Part shown: in pieces, positions 36,896 to 45,427 of the stretch | Position numbering within the stretch: position 1 is the first letter of the stretch | How the letters are laid out: every line of letters begins with the position of its first letter | Assembly (NCBI RefSeq): GCF_005233845.1 | Contig: NZ_SZQL01000001.1 | Span: 186,001-250,000 of the forward strand | Origin: Ilyomonas limi | GTDB lineage: Bacteria; Bacteroidota; Bacteroidia; Chitinophagales; Chitinophagaceae | DNA: 64,000 nucleotides | Reading direction: 5' to 3' | The notes under the pieces: model-generated | The model's input: the letters and a program-made list of their open reading frames with translations, nothing else | The model's database searches: none | What the model was told of the DNA's origin: nothing | Translations under genes and position numbers: made by a program

Positions 36896-37159
36896 CTAAT
36901 TTTTCATCAACTCTTGTTTTAAGCGCAGCGGATATTTACAGCCTTCATGTCCATGCCAGAAACAACCATGCACAAAAATGACTGTCTTGTACTTCGGCAA
37001 TACAATATCAGGTTTTCCCGGCAGGTCTTTTATATGCAGGCGATAGCGAAAGCCATGTGCATGCAAAAACTTACGCACCAGCATTTCGAGCTTTGTATTC
37101 TTGCCTTTAATGCGGCTCATATTATAGCTTCTTACTTCTTTACTATGCACATCTGCCAT
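36896..37159 (-). CDS. Truncated Vsr-type DNA mismatch endonuclease
   Basis: Encodes 87 residues; full Vsr proteins are about 130-150. It starts MADVHSKEVRSYNMSRIKGKNT, and GKPDIVLPKY carries the catalytic Asp. IFVHGCFWHGHEGCKY has the catalytic His and three of the four zinc ligands. After CKY the normal C-terminal half, with RDxxNxxxLxxxGWxVxxxWEC and the fourth Cys, is missing; the frame ends LRLKQELMKN and no other frame restores it. Vsr nicks at T:G mismatches from 5-methylcytosine deamination and often accompanies methylases. This copy is probably inactive. It is 165 bases upstream of the methylase on the same strand. Confidence 0.8.
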   Translation of the reverse strand: MADVHSKEVRSYNMSRIKGKNTKLEMLVRKFLHAHGFRYRLHIKDLPGKPDIVLPKYKTVIFVHGCFWHGHEGCKYPLRLKQELMKN

Positions 37160-37945
37160 ATACTATAAAATGCAAACAACGTGCAGATATATTAAAATAT
37201 AATTTTCACCGTCTATACAAATACCCCAACTTCCCAACCCAACTCAGCGAAGTGGAACACTTCGCTGGCTTTTACCCCAAAGTTTATAACTTCCAATAAG
37301 GTTATGTGTATTAAAAGCATGCAGCAAACAGCAGTTATAAACTGCATGGTAAGATGCGGCGAAGCTACAAGCCACAAGTGTTCGAAACCTGGGATATTAA
37401 GGTTTTCAGCTCGTCATTGCGAACGGAGTGAAGCAATCTGTGAGTTGTAGAAAAATCAAGATGAGCCATCAGGCTTTGATTTACAGCTAAGCATAGACTG
37501 CTTCGTAAACCCGCAGTGACGATATTATTCTGCTTTCAAACATAAAATTCATGTTTCGAACACTTATGGTTTTGAAAACTTCGCCGAGTGGTGGGTGTAC
37601 ACTTTATCCTACCACCGCAATACCAGCTTAGCGAAGTGTTCAACTTCCCCAACCACTTTCTTCCAGGTATTAGCGCCAGCGCACCCGAAGTAAAAGATAA
37701 AGGCAGTTCTCCCGAACAGTCCATGTATGTACGGGCTATAGCTTATCTTTTCACAATGGAGCAGAAGGGAAAGCATGCTCTTTAAAATATGATTATAGTA
37801 GAAAACGAGCGGCCAATCACAACAGTCTTATTATAAGCTCCTGACTACTTTTTTGTTTAACATCAAACAGGTATTTCAAGCTCGGATACGAGGATATAAC
37901 GGGGGTTGGCAATGGTGTATCCTGTAATTAATACAAAAAATCAGA
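37160..37945. other. Intergenic stretch dominated by a repeat
   Basis: About 785 bases without a supported gene. Its middle is the direct repeat 37281-37571. Small plus-strand frames after it show no domain or signal. This gap separates the AT-rich conflict region from the ClC gene. Confidence 0.6.
37281..37571. repeat. Family-2 direct repeat, left copy, with MITE-like palindrome
   Basis: Nearly identical, over 291 bases and in the same orientation, to 39915-40205. Within it, arm 37372-37440 (from CCACAAGTGTTCGAAAC through CGTCATTGCGAACGGAGTG) is an imperfect inverted match of arm 37500-37569 (CTTCGTAAACCCGCAGTGACG ending in GTTTCGAACACTTATGG), around a spacer of about 60 bases. Confidence 0.85.
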
Positions 37946-39820
37946 CTACACATCAGAATGCTCTTTTAATACCTGCCTGTAACGGTTCAATACCGCAGAT
38001 TTGGAGATAAAGCCGATAAAATTATTGCTGTTGTCCACCACCGGCAATACCCAGGTGGAAGTCTCGTCAAATTTGTTTACCACCGAGATCATGTCCTCCT
38101 CTGCATGGATTACCTCAACGGGTATTTTCATCAGGTTCAAAACGTTTAACTGACCGCGAAATTCCGGGTTAAACAGGAGCGGTCGCACGTCATCCAGGTA
38201 AATGATGCCGGCAAGCTGGGTGTGATCCAATACCGGGATAACGTTCCGCTTGCCGGTCTTGATCACTTCCAAAAGATCGGAATAGGATGATGTTACATGG
38301 AGGGTGGCAGTAACCGGTTCGATGAGATCTTTGGTATTCATCACCAGGAAGATATTTTTATCATACGCACGTGTAAATATCTTGCCTTCATCGGCAAGCT
38401 TTTTCAGGTCGGGCGATATAGCAGAAAACCACTTGGCAATAAGGAAGGAGATAACGCAAACAATCATTAAAGGGATAAATAAATCGTACCCCGAGCTTGA
38501 CTCTGCAATAAGGAATATTGCCGTAAGTGGTGCATACAATACCCCGCTCATAACGCCTGCCATGCCCACGATCGTAAGATTGATCACCGGCGCCTGAACG
38601 AATCCAGCCTGCGTGCAAATAATGCCGAACAGATAGCCAAGTGTTCCGCCGGCAAACAGGGAAGGTGCAAAATTACCACCATTACCACCTCCGTAAAGGG
38701 TTACCGGGGTTGCAAATGCCTTAAAAATGCAGACAAGGGTGAGAAAGAGAATAACGATCCACTCTTTATAGGCTACATACCCCAGGAAGCTGTGTTGTAT
38801 AATCTGATGTATATCGCCATTAACGATCGATTTGATGCTGGAATAACCCTCGCCAAATAACGGAGGAAAAGCGACGCATAATAAGGAGAGGATGCTACCG
38901 CCAATCATCGCCTTTTTTATTTTGGATACCTTCAGCCTGTGAAAGAAGTGTTCCACCTTTTGTGCTACCACAATAAAGTATCTTCCATACAAGCCGCAAA
39001 TGATGCCCAGCAGCAGGTAATAAGGGAGGTTGTAGTAGTTAAAATCGTGGCGGGCATTGAATTTAAACAACACCTCCTCGTTGAGTATAATACGGGAAAG
39101 CAGGCTTCCACAAACCGCAGCTACTACCAGCGGAATAAAGTCGGTAAAAACAACGCCTGTTAAAAGGATCTCAAATGCGAACATTACACCGGCAATAGGA
39201 GCATTGAATGCGGCCGCGATACCCGCTGAGGCACCGGAAGCCAGCAAAAGCGTACGATCCTTGTAACTCAGTTTATAGGTTTGTGCGAAATTCGATCCTA
39301 TGGCAGCGCCGGTTACAGCCATCGGGCTTTCCAACCCTGCAGAGCCGCCCAGGCTAACAGTAACTGCACTTTGAACGATTTGAGAATACATTTTTACCGG
39401 CGAAACAAAGCTCGAATTCCGGGCAATCTCATAGAGGATCGCTGCAATACCTTTCCGGTCCTGTCCATGGAAGAAGTAGATAACAATAAGGGTGGTTAAT
39501 ACAATACCTAAGAAGGGAAAAAGAATATAAAAAAGGATCTGATCTTCAAAATGTACTTTGCTGGTGATTATATAATGGATATAATGGACAAGCGACTTTA
39601 AAATGATACCGGCGAGCCCTGCCGTACACCCCACCAACACACCAGATAAGATCAAAAACTGGCTATGCGACAGCTTTGTCTTGAGCCATAGAAGAATGAG
39701 TTCGTAACTTTTGACTTTTTTTAGTCCGTATTGCCGTGTTTTCCTGACAAGTCTGGTGAATTCGAGGTAGTTCCTGAATAATTTATATTTTTTAAACGGC
39801 ATCGGGAAAAGATTAATCAA
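37946..39820 (-). CDS. ClC family chloride channel/antiporter with CBS pair
   Basis: A membrane protein of 624 residues. Residues about 50-450 carry the ClC helices and selectivity sequences: GGSAGLESP (a GxxGxE variant), GIAAAFNAPIAG (the GxFxP region), and GGNGGNFAPSLFAGG. The C-terminal 180 residues hold two CBS domains (about 490-545 and 560-620) that bind nucleotides and regulate gating. It transports chloride, probably in exchange for protons; the gating Glu is present in GLESP. It is flanked exactly by a pair of 291-bp direct repeats, so it may be a duplicated or inserted block. No partner gene. Confidence 0.92.
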   Translation of the reverse strand: MINLFPMPFKKYKLFRNYLEFTRLVRKTRQYGLKKVKSYELILLWLKTKLSHSQFLILSGVLVGCTAGLAGIILKSLVHYIHYIITSKVHFEDQILFYILFPFLGIVLTTLIVIYFFHGQDRKGIAAILYEIARNSSFVSPVKMYSQIVQSAVTVSLGGSAGLESPMAVTGAAIGSNFAQTYKLSYKDRTLLLASGASAGIAAAFNAPIAGVMFAFEILLTGVVFTDFIPLVVAAVCGSLLSRIILNEEVLFKFNARHDFNYYNLPYYLLLGIICGLYGRYFIVVAQKVEHFFHRLKVSKIKKAMIGGSILSLLCVAFPPLFGEGYSSIKSIVNGDIHQIIQHSFLGYVAYKEWIVILFLTLVCIFKAFATPVTLYGGGNGGNFAPSLFAGGTLGYLFGIICTQAGFVQAPVINLTIVGMAGVMSGVLYAPLTAIFLIAESSSGYDLFIPLMIVCVISFLIAKWFSAISPDLKKLADEGKIFTRAYDKNIFLVMNTKDLIEPVTATLHVTSSYSDLLEVIKTGKRNVIPVLDHTQLAGIIYLDDVRPLLFNPEFRGQLNVLNLMKIPVEVIHAEEDMISVVNKFDETSTWVLPVVDNSNNFIGFISKSAVLNRYRQVLKEHSDV

Positions 39821-39914
39821 TTTGTTTTATTCTCTAATCTGTACTTTTTGCAAAGGTAGCCCAACCCAACGAAGCGTTCCACTTCAAGTATTCTAAACCT
39901 GGATTTTAACTGGC

Positions 39915-40205
39915 AGTTTACAACTTCCAATAAGGTTATGTGTATTAAAAGCATGCAGCAAACAGCAGTTGTAAACTGCATGGTAAGATGCGGCGAAGCT
40001 TGTAGCCACAAGTGTTCGAAACCTGGGATATTAAGGTTTTCAGCTTGTCATTGCGAACGGAGTGAAGCAATCTGTGAGTTGTAGAAAAATCAAGATGACC
40101 CATCAGGCTTTGATTTACAGCTAAGCATAGACTGCTTCGTAAACCCGCAGTGACGATATTATTCTGCTTTCAAACATAAAATTCATGTTTCGAACACTTA
40201 TGGTT
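39915..40205. repeat. Family-2 direct repeat, right copy, with MITE-like palindrome
   Basis: The second copy of the 291-base repeat at 37281. Its palindrome arms are 40006-40074 and 40134-40203. Only scattered single-base differences separate the copies, so the duplication is recent or maintained by conversion. Confidence 0.85.
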
Positions 40206-40365
40206 GAAAGCTTCACCGGGTCGGGGGAATAAAGATGCTGCTTCAAAATGATGATACAACTAATATTTGATTTCTTATCATCAGTACAAGCGCCCGCTAA
40301 CATACGCTTGCACCGGTGAACGGGACAAGGATTAGAACTATCCACCATTCTCAACCGCCATCACC

Positions 40366-41076
40366 CTACTGCTCCCTGCTCCAAATCTCGTAAATAGGGT
40401 TGCCGGTAGAACTATTGCCGCTGTGATGCCATTGGTTGTTTTTGATCTCGCCCTTAAAAGTGAGCGAGGCGCCTACTCTCGAACTATCACGTGAAAAGAA
40501 TTCTATAAGCTCTGTGTATCGGCCATTTGTAAACGTGTACGTTCCGCCACCGGTGCCAAAAAATTCCTTTGTCTCCGGGTTGATGGCGGCCCACTGAAAA
40601 CGGCTGCCTGATAATATTTTCAGTGTTTTTCTTGCTCCACGTTGCATTTGCCTGATGCTGTCTCCTTCTTTACGGCCGGTGATTCGCCAATTGCCGGCCA
40701 ATGCTGTATTACCTTCATCAATGCTGCTCCAGCTTTGATAACCGGTTTTTTTCCCCGACAGGGTGATGCCGCTACTGTTTCGCTCCAGCCTGTAAGCACG
40801 TCGTTCTCCTGCTAACTCAGAAGCACGTGTTGAGAATTCAATGTGCTGAATCACAGAATCGCCGGAAACGGTGTACATACCGCCTTCACTATATTTAAAT
40901 TCCTTGCTACCCACATTGTACACGGCATGCATGAAGTAGTTATCCTGCATAATCATGGCATGGTCGCCTTCATTGTTCTGCATGGCAAAGGCACCCTGGA
41001 GGGAGGTTGCCGGCTGGGATATACCAGCACTAAGCAATACCAGCAACAAAAAGGATAAGATGACAGGCTTTTTCAT
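40366..41076 (-). CDS. Secreted protein with two tandem related domains
   Basis: A protein of 236 residues with a signal peptide (MKKPVILSFLLLVLLSAGIS). The mature part is two copies of one unit: YFMHAVYNVGSKEFKYSEGGMYTVSGDSVIQHIEF near residues 45-85, and FQWAAINPETKEFFGTGGGTYTFTNGRYTELIEF near 165-200. Each unit ends with a strand-like LTFKGEIKNNQ or AYRLERNSSGITLSGKK. It resembles lipocalin-like DUFs of Bacteroidota, but no named family is certain. It is probably periplasmic. Isolated between the ClC region and repeat-rich DNA. Confidence 0.65.
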   Translation of the reverse strand: MKKPVILSFLLLVLLSAGISQPATSLQGAFAMQNNEGDHAMIMQDNYFMHAVYNVGSKEFKYSEGGMYTVSGDSVIQHIEFSTRASELAGERRAYRLERNSSGITLSGKKTGYQSWSSIDEGNTALAGNWRITGRKEGDSIRQMQRGARKTLKILSGSRFQWAAINPETKEFFGTGGGTYTFTNGRYTELIEFFSRDSSRVGASLTFKGEIKNNQWHHSGNSSTGNPIYEIWSREQ

Positions 41077-42127
41077 AATCTATGATTTAAAGTGAAGGAG
41101 ACAGTGCTTCAGGTAGTAACTTCATTTTGCTATTCAGGAACTAAGTTAAAGAATTCTTTAACGTGGCAAAAGGAAGACATACAGATATGCACTTCAGCAG
41201 GTTTCGGATACTATGATCTACAACTTCAGATGTGCCTGATGCTGTCAAAGGCACGCAACAGGCAGCAGTTATAAACTGCTGATAAAGGGAGGAAGCTGCA
41301 ACCTTTGCCCGGCGGTGTAAAATGATTATCTTGTAGCAGCCCTTTACCAACAAAATCTCCCTTTACTATTAAGTATATACCTGTACTAAGGTATTTTTAC
41401 CTGCTTTCCTCTACCGGTTGGTGTCTCACCAACCGAAATGATGCTAGTTGATGTATGCTCCGTCCATCAGCCACTTCACCAAACCTATGCGCATCAGTTG
41501 ATGGAGCACTAATGCTGTTCAGAAGAATTCTGAATGCCAAGCCACCTCATCAAGCATTAGAAATCCATCTCAGCGTAAGTGGGGCGCAGGCTTGGAAGGA
41601 TGCGCGGAGCGATCATGCCGTCCTTGAACTAGCGAAGTGATTTCATGAATACCATTGAAAAAAACATTAATACGTTCATAACTTTTTTGTTTCTTTTTTC
41701 TTTCAATGCCTGTCCCGACAAGTCGGGGAGAAAAAAGAAAAATGGAGATAATATGTATGCAGTCATTTTAGCCCCTTTGCTCATCTAATTACCAGTTAGA
41801 AATTCTTCCGAACAGTATTAGTGAGACACCAGGCGACAGAGAATTATCCTCCGGTGTATGGCAGCGGGATTACCACCCTCCGCTGTATAGTTGCTTTGGG
41901 CGAAACATGCGTTACTCTTACTACATAGTAAAGCGTAGGTAAAGCCTACCCAAAGCCTGGGATAAGTGTAGTCAAAGCAAAGTCAGGATTTCAGAAATAA
42001 ACAGACAGTTCGCCCTTATCCACCGCAACAGTAAAAGAGTGCCATACATCAAAAATAGGAGCAGGCGAAGTGTTCAGCACTTCGCCTGCAATAAGTATGT
42101 AGTTTACAAACTTCTGAAGAAACAGCC
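41077..42127. other. Long intergenic stretch with repeats
   Basis: About 1050 bases with no supported gene. It holds a hairpin CGGTTGGTG-tct-CACCAACCG (41415-41435), a fragment AACAGGCAGCAGTTATAAAC near 41259 that recalls the family-2 repeat, family-1 copy C (41578-41743), and ATTCTTCCGAACAG near 41799 also seen near 28711. Confidence 0.6.
41578..41743. repeat. Family-1 intergenic repeat, copy C
   Basis: AGTGGGGCGCAGGCTTGGAA, then GGATGCGCGGAGCGATCATG, the middle block CATGAATACCATTGAAAAA, and the final hairpin on TCCCGACaaGTCGGGG with arms TTTCTTTTTTCT/AGAAAAAAGAAA. The arms differ from copy A by a compensating change (see findings). Confidence 0.8.
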
Positions 42128-43396
42128 TTACATCCCCGCTACTTCCTTAAAGAATTGTACAATATAAGGTGGAACGGTAAAAGGATAGGAATGACCGCCC
42201 TTGTACTGCAGCGATACTACCTGGTTGTTGATAGAAGATGCATATTCTGTTCCTGCGAGCCCGCCCGTACCTTTAGCCCATGGGGTGCCGGTAGAAGAAC
42301 AAATATTTACTGTCCGGTCTTTATCTACACTCTGCTGCTGGTTGTTAAAACGTACTTTGTTATCCTCTGTACCTGCCACGTGCATTACGGGCAGCGGTTT
42401 TTTTCCGTTGATAGTGCCCACCGTTGCTGCTGCCGGAGCCAGCGCCGTTAACTTATCTCCACGGGCTGTCCAAAGCACATCATAAACAAACTCACCGCCA
42501 TTCGACCAGCCATGCACGAAAACGAGTTGCGCATCGCCGTGGTAAGTATTGTTAACAGTAGCTAACATGGCATCGAAGAACTTAAGGTCCTGATCTGCTA
42601 TGCCGGTTCTGCCGTTTACTTCGCCCACCGAATGCTGCCAGCCGTTGCCCTTACCTGTCTTATCGCCGGGGCTTGTTGTAGGCAAGCCTTGCGGATACAC
42701 CACAATAGCTTCGGGCCAGTTTACTTCAAATGCTCTTTCTGCAAAACCAAGGTCGGTTCCACCATGCCCGTGAAAGGCAAACATCACCGGAGCTGCACCG
42801 GAGCCGCCGGTAGGCAGATGTACCAATGCCTCCCTGGTAGTGCCTTCAACGGTCCAGGTCATCTTCTGGAGTACGCTTACATACGTAGAATCGCTGCGCG
42901 AAACACCTTTAGCATCTGTTGCCGTAAGCACAAATGTGTAAATACCCGAAGTGAGTCCGCTTACGTTGGTAGTGATGCTGGTTGGATCGGCAATGGTAGC
43001 AATAGAATTACCGCCGGTCTGCGTCCATTTTATTGTTACCGGACCTTCATTGTCCGATGCGCGTCCCGAAAGGATGGCTGAATTGGCAGGAGCCACTATT
43101 CTTTTTACGCCGCCCGCATCTACCTTAGGTGGCATATCCGAGCGTACAGCGGCAGACAAATCATCTGATGCGGTGCTATTAAGAACAGGGTTGGCTAATT
43201 GTTCTTTCTGGCAACTTGCCAAAAACAGGGTTGCAATCATTACAGCAAAAAAGAAATACCTGCTTACAGCATTCCCTTTTTTAAAGGGAGCCGTTGTTGA
43301 TGCAGGTTCTACAACCTGGGGTTCATCGGTAATAGAACACATTAATCCCGGTGCGCTCACCGACAATTCTTTTATTACACGGATTTGTGTTGACAT
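42128..43396 (-). CDS. PKD-domain lipoprotein esterase (PHB depolymerase/feruloyl esterase-like)
   Basis: A protein of 422 residues from the ATG at 43396 (an upstream ATG at 43447 adds 17). The N-terminus has a poly-charged leader, then FFFAVMIATLFLASC, a lipobox about 60 residues in. A PKD-like domain (about 85-175: PPKVDAGGVKRIVAPANSAIL ... YTFVLTATDAKG) precedes an alpha/beta hydrolase. VHGWSNGG is the nucleophile elbow, MHVAGTEDNKV holds the Asp, and GGHSYPF the His. It probably deacylates plant or polyester substrates on the cell surface. The long leader is unusual and may be read from another start. Confidence 0.78.
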   Translation of the reverse strand: MSTQIRVIKELSVSAPGLMCSITDEPQVVEPASTTAPFKKGNAVSRYFFFAVMIATLFLASCQKEQLANPVLNSTASDDLSAAVRSDMPPKVDAGGVKRIVAPANSAILSGRASDNEGPVTIKWTQTGGNSIATIADPTSITTNVSGLTSGIYTFVLTATDAKGVSRSDSTYVSVLQKMTWTVEGTTREALVHLPTGGSGAAPVMFAFHGHGGTDLGFAERAFEVNWPEAIVVYPQGLPTTSPGDKTGKGNGWQHSVGEVNGRTGIADQDLKFFDAMLATVNNTYHGDAQLVFVHGWSNGGEFVYDVLWTARGDKLTALAPAAATVGTINGKKPLPVMHVAGTEDNKVRFNNQQQSVDKDRTVNICSSTGTPWAKGTGGLAGTEYASSINNQVVSLQYKGGHSYPFTVPPYIVQFFKEVAGM

Positions 43397-43473
43397 GATA
43401 TTGGATTTTAAAAAAGTGATAAAAACTATCTTTATTGGATACTGCAAAGTAACAACCGGCTATTGGAACAGGT

Positions 43474-43611
43474 ATTTAAAGGAGAATTAGGTCTTTATTA
43501 AATACTTTATTAAAAAATATTTATTTTCCATTATAATTTATTGCCCGCAGAAGGAAGTGTAATGGGGTTGTAGCATGTATTTTAAGGACAATTAGGTCTT
43601 TATTAAAGACT
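43474..43611. repeat. Pair of 33-bp direct repeats
   Basis: Two near-identical sequences (43474-43506 and 43579-43611), core AATTAGGTCTTTATTAAA, 105 bases apart, upstream of the esterase gene. They may be regulator sites or a relic of small duplications. Confidence 0.6.
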
Positions 43612-43776
43612 GATATAAAAATGGTTTGCCGGATATTGCTCCGGTACGTGCAGGCTGCACCGGGTGGCAGCTATGCAGTATGCTTCTTTTGAGATAGCGC
43701 TGTGTGCACCACTCATAAGTTTTAGTCATTATGGGTCTCAAGCTGTGCTGCAATAGCTGTGCGATGAACAACCAAT

Positions 43777-44967
43777 CTATGCAAAAAGCCATTTTAGTGC
43801 TATTCCTATAAGTGCAGCCACCAGAATAATAGCCGGCTCTTTTACCTTTTTTGTTTTTAATAAAATAACGATAGTGGCCAATGCTATAATAGCTGTTGGC
43901 AGGTCTTTGATGGTACGTACCGCAATGACTATTACCGAGCCGGCTAATGCACCTATTACTGCTGCGGTGATGCCATCTACAAAGGCTTTGATGCTGGGGT
44001 GTTTACCATATTTATGAAAGTAGGGAGCAGGTAAAATAGTGAATAAATAACACGGCAAAAAAGTAGCTAAAGCAGCTACCGTTGCACCTGCAAAACCGGC
44101 TACCAGATAACCAATAAAACCTACCGTAATCACTACCGGCCCGGGGGTAATCATAGCCACTGCCACTGCATCTATAAACTCATGCTCATTCAGCCAGTGA
44201 TAATCGGTAACCACGCCGCCATGCAAAAAAGGGACAATAGCCAATCCACTGCCAAATACAAATGCACCTGCTTTGGCAAAAAACAAGGCAATTTTTACAA
44301 GCGTATTATTTTCAACATCGCCAAGGCCAAGTCCGGCTATCAGAACAACATTTACAACGGCTGGTTTTTTAAACCACCCCGGCGGCGCCTTTACAAACAT
44401 GTATAACAGGCCTGCTGCAATAAACAGCAGTATTTCTTCCTGTTGCGTTGCAATGGTAATGGCAGCAGCTAAAAGAAAGAACAGCCACAGCATCCACTTT
44501 TCTGCGAATGCCTTAGCTGTAAACTTGCTGATAGACTTCTCGGTAAGTTTATAACTGCTGATGGATATGATACCTACAACGGCGGCACCTACGCCGTAGA
44601 AGATAGCTTGCATCCACGGCAAGCCACCAAACAGTTTATACGCAATGCCTATTGCTACAACCATTAAAAAGGAGGGAAGTACAAATGCAAGCCCGCATAG
44701 TGTTGCGCCCCATATCCGGTAGTGCACATACCCTATATAAATGCCTAACTGGGCTGCCAGCGGACCGGGCGCAAGCTGTGCCAGTGCTAAGCCATCTTTG
44801 TATTCTTCTTCACTTATCCACTTCCTTTCTTCCACCAAATCCCGGTGCATATAGCCTACCAGTGCAACCGGGCCGCCAAAGCCTGCATAGCCCAGTTTTA
44901 AAAAATATAATACCAGTTGCTTAAGTGTATAAGCAGGTTTGTATGTTGTAGAAATTGCTTCCATCAC
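43777..44967 (-). CDS. chrA: Chromate transporter ChrA (two fused domains)
   Basis: A membrane protein of 396 residues with two homologous CHR halves. The first has GYAGFGGPVALVGYMHRDLVEERKW and LAQLAPGPLAAQLGIYIGY; the second has AGAFVFGSGLAIVPFLHGGVV and AMITPGPVVITVGFIGYLV. Known long-chain ChrA proteins pump chromate out of the cell using the membrane potential. It follows a rhodanese gene by 29 bases, downstream of two ChrB-type genes, forming a chromate operon. The assignment is strong from both sequence and context. Confidence 0.92.
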   Translation of the reverse strand: MMEAISTTYKPAYTLKQLVLYFLKLGYAGFGGPVALVGYMHRDLVEERKWISEEEYKDGLALAQLAPGPLAAQLGIYIGYVHYRIWGATLCGLAFVLPSFLMVVAIGIAYKLFGGLPWMQAIFYGVGAAVVGIISISSYKLTEKSISKFTAKAFAEKWMLWLFFLLAAAITIATQQEEILLFIAAGLLYMFVKAPPGWFKKPAVVNVVLIAGLGLGDVENNTLVKIALFFAKAGAFVFGSGLAIVPFLHGGVVTDYHWLNEHEFIDAVAVAMITPGPVVITVGFIGYLVAGFAGATVAALATFLPCYLFTILPAPYFHKYGKHPSIKAFVDGITAAVIGALAGSVIVIAVRTIKDLPTAIIALATIVILLKTKKVKEPAIILVAALIGIALKWLFA

Positions 44968-44996
44968 AAATATTTAGAGATAGGTTTGTAGTAAGA

Positions 44997-45371
44997 TCAA
45001 TTTTCTCTGTTATTCATTGCTGCTTCTAAGTGGAGTAAGCTTATATCGGTACTTGCTTTAGCAAGAGGCGTCTCTTGATTGAGCCAGCCTGCCGTTCCAC
45101 CCAGGAGGTAAAAAGTATTTTTAAACCCTTGATGATAGAGCAATTCTGCAGCCTGCTGAGAGCGCTCTTTACCATGAGTACAGATGCAAACAATAATATC
45201 TTCTCTATCAAATACTATAAGGTTATCATTAAGATGCTCTGCCGGAATATTCATAACCCTGGGTATATGCTGCTTTTCATATTCCTCTATAGCACGTATA
45301 TCAACCATTTTTACACTGGCATTGGTCTGCTGCAACAATTGCACTTCTTGTTTGGTAATAGCTGGCCGCAT
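44997..45371 (-). CDS. Single-domain rhodanese-like protein
   Basis: A cytoplasmic protein of 124 residues. VKMVDIRAIEEYEKQHIPRVMNIP is the rhodanese entry region, and ICTHGKERSQQAAELL the active-site loop with the catalytic Cys. The family moves sulfane sulfur or, in some cases, handles arsenate or other oxyanions. Rhodanese genes are often found in chromate operons of this type, possibly for redox repair, but the exact role is unproven. It lies 56 bases downstream of the ChrB domain gene. Confidence 0.85.
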   Translation of the reverse strand: MRPAITKQEVQLLQQTNASVKMVDIRAIEEYEKQHIPRVMNIPAEHLNDNLIVFDREDIIVCICTHGKERSQQAAELLYHQGFKNTFYLLGGTAGWLNQETPLAKASTDISLLHLEAAMNNREN

Positions 45372-45427
45372 AAATTATCGGGCTTGAAATGTTTTATAAT
45401 TAAAATACATTGCTTAGGCATTTACCG

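Noticed and set aside
37588-37785. 65-residue plus-strand frame downstream of the family-2 repeat
   Set aside because: No domain, signal or neighbour support; probably chance.
42951-43490. 179-residue frame on the plus strand
   Set aside because: Antisense to the PKD-esterase gene; composition and lack of motifs mark it as a shadow.
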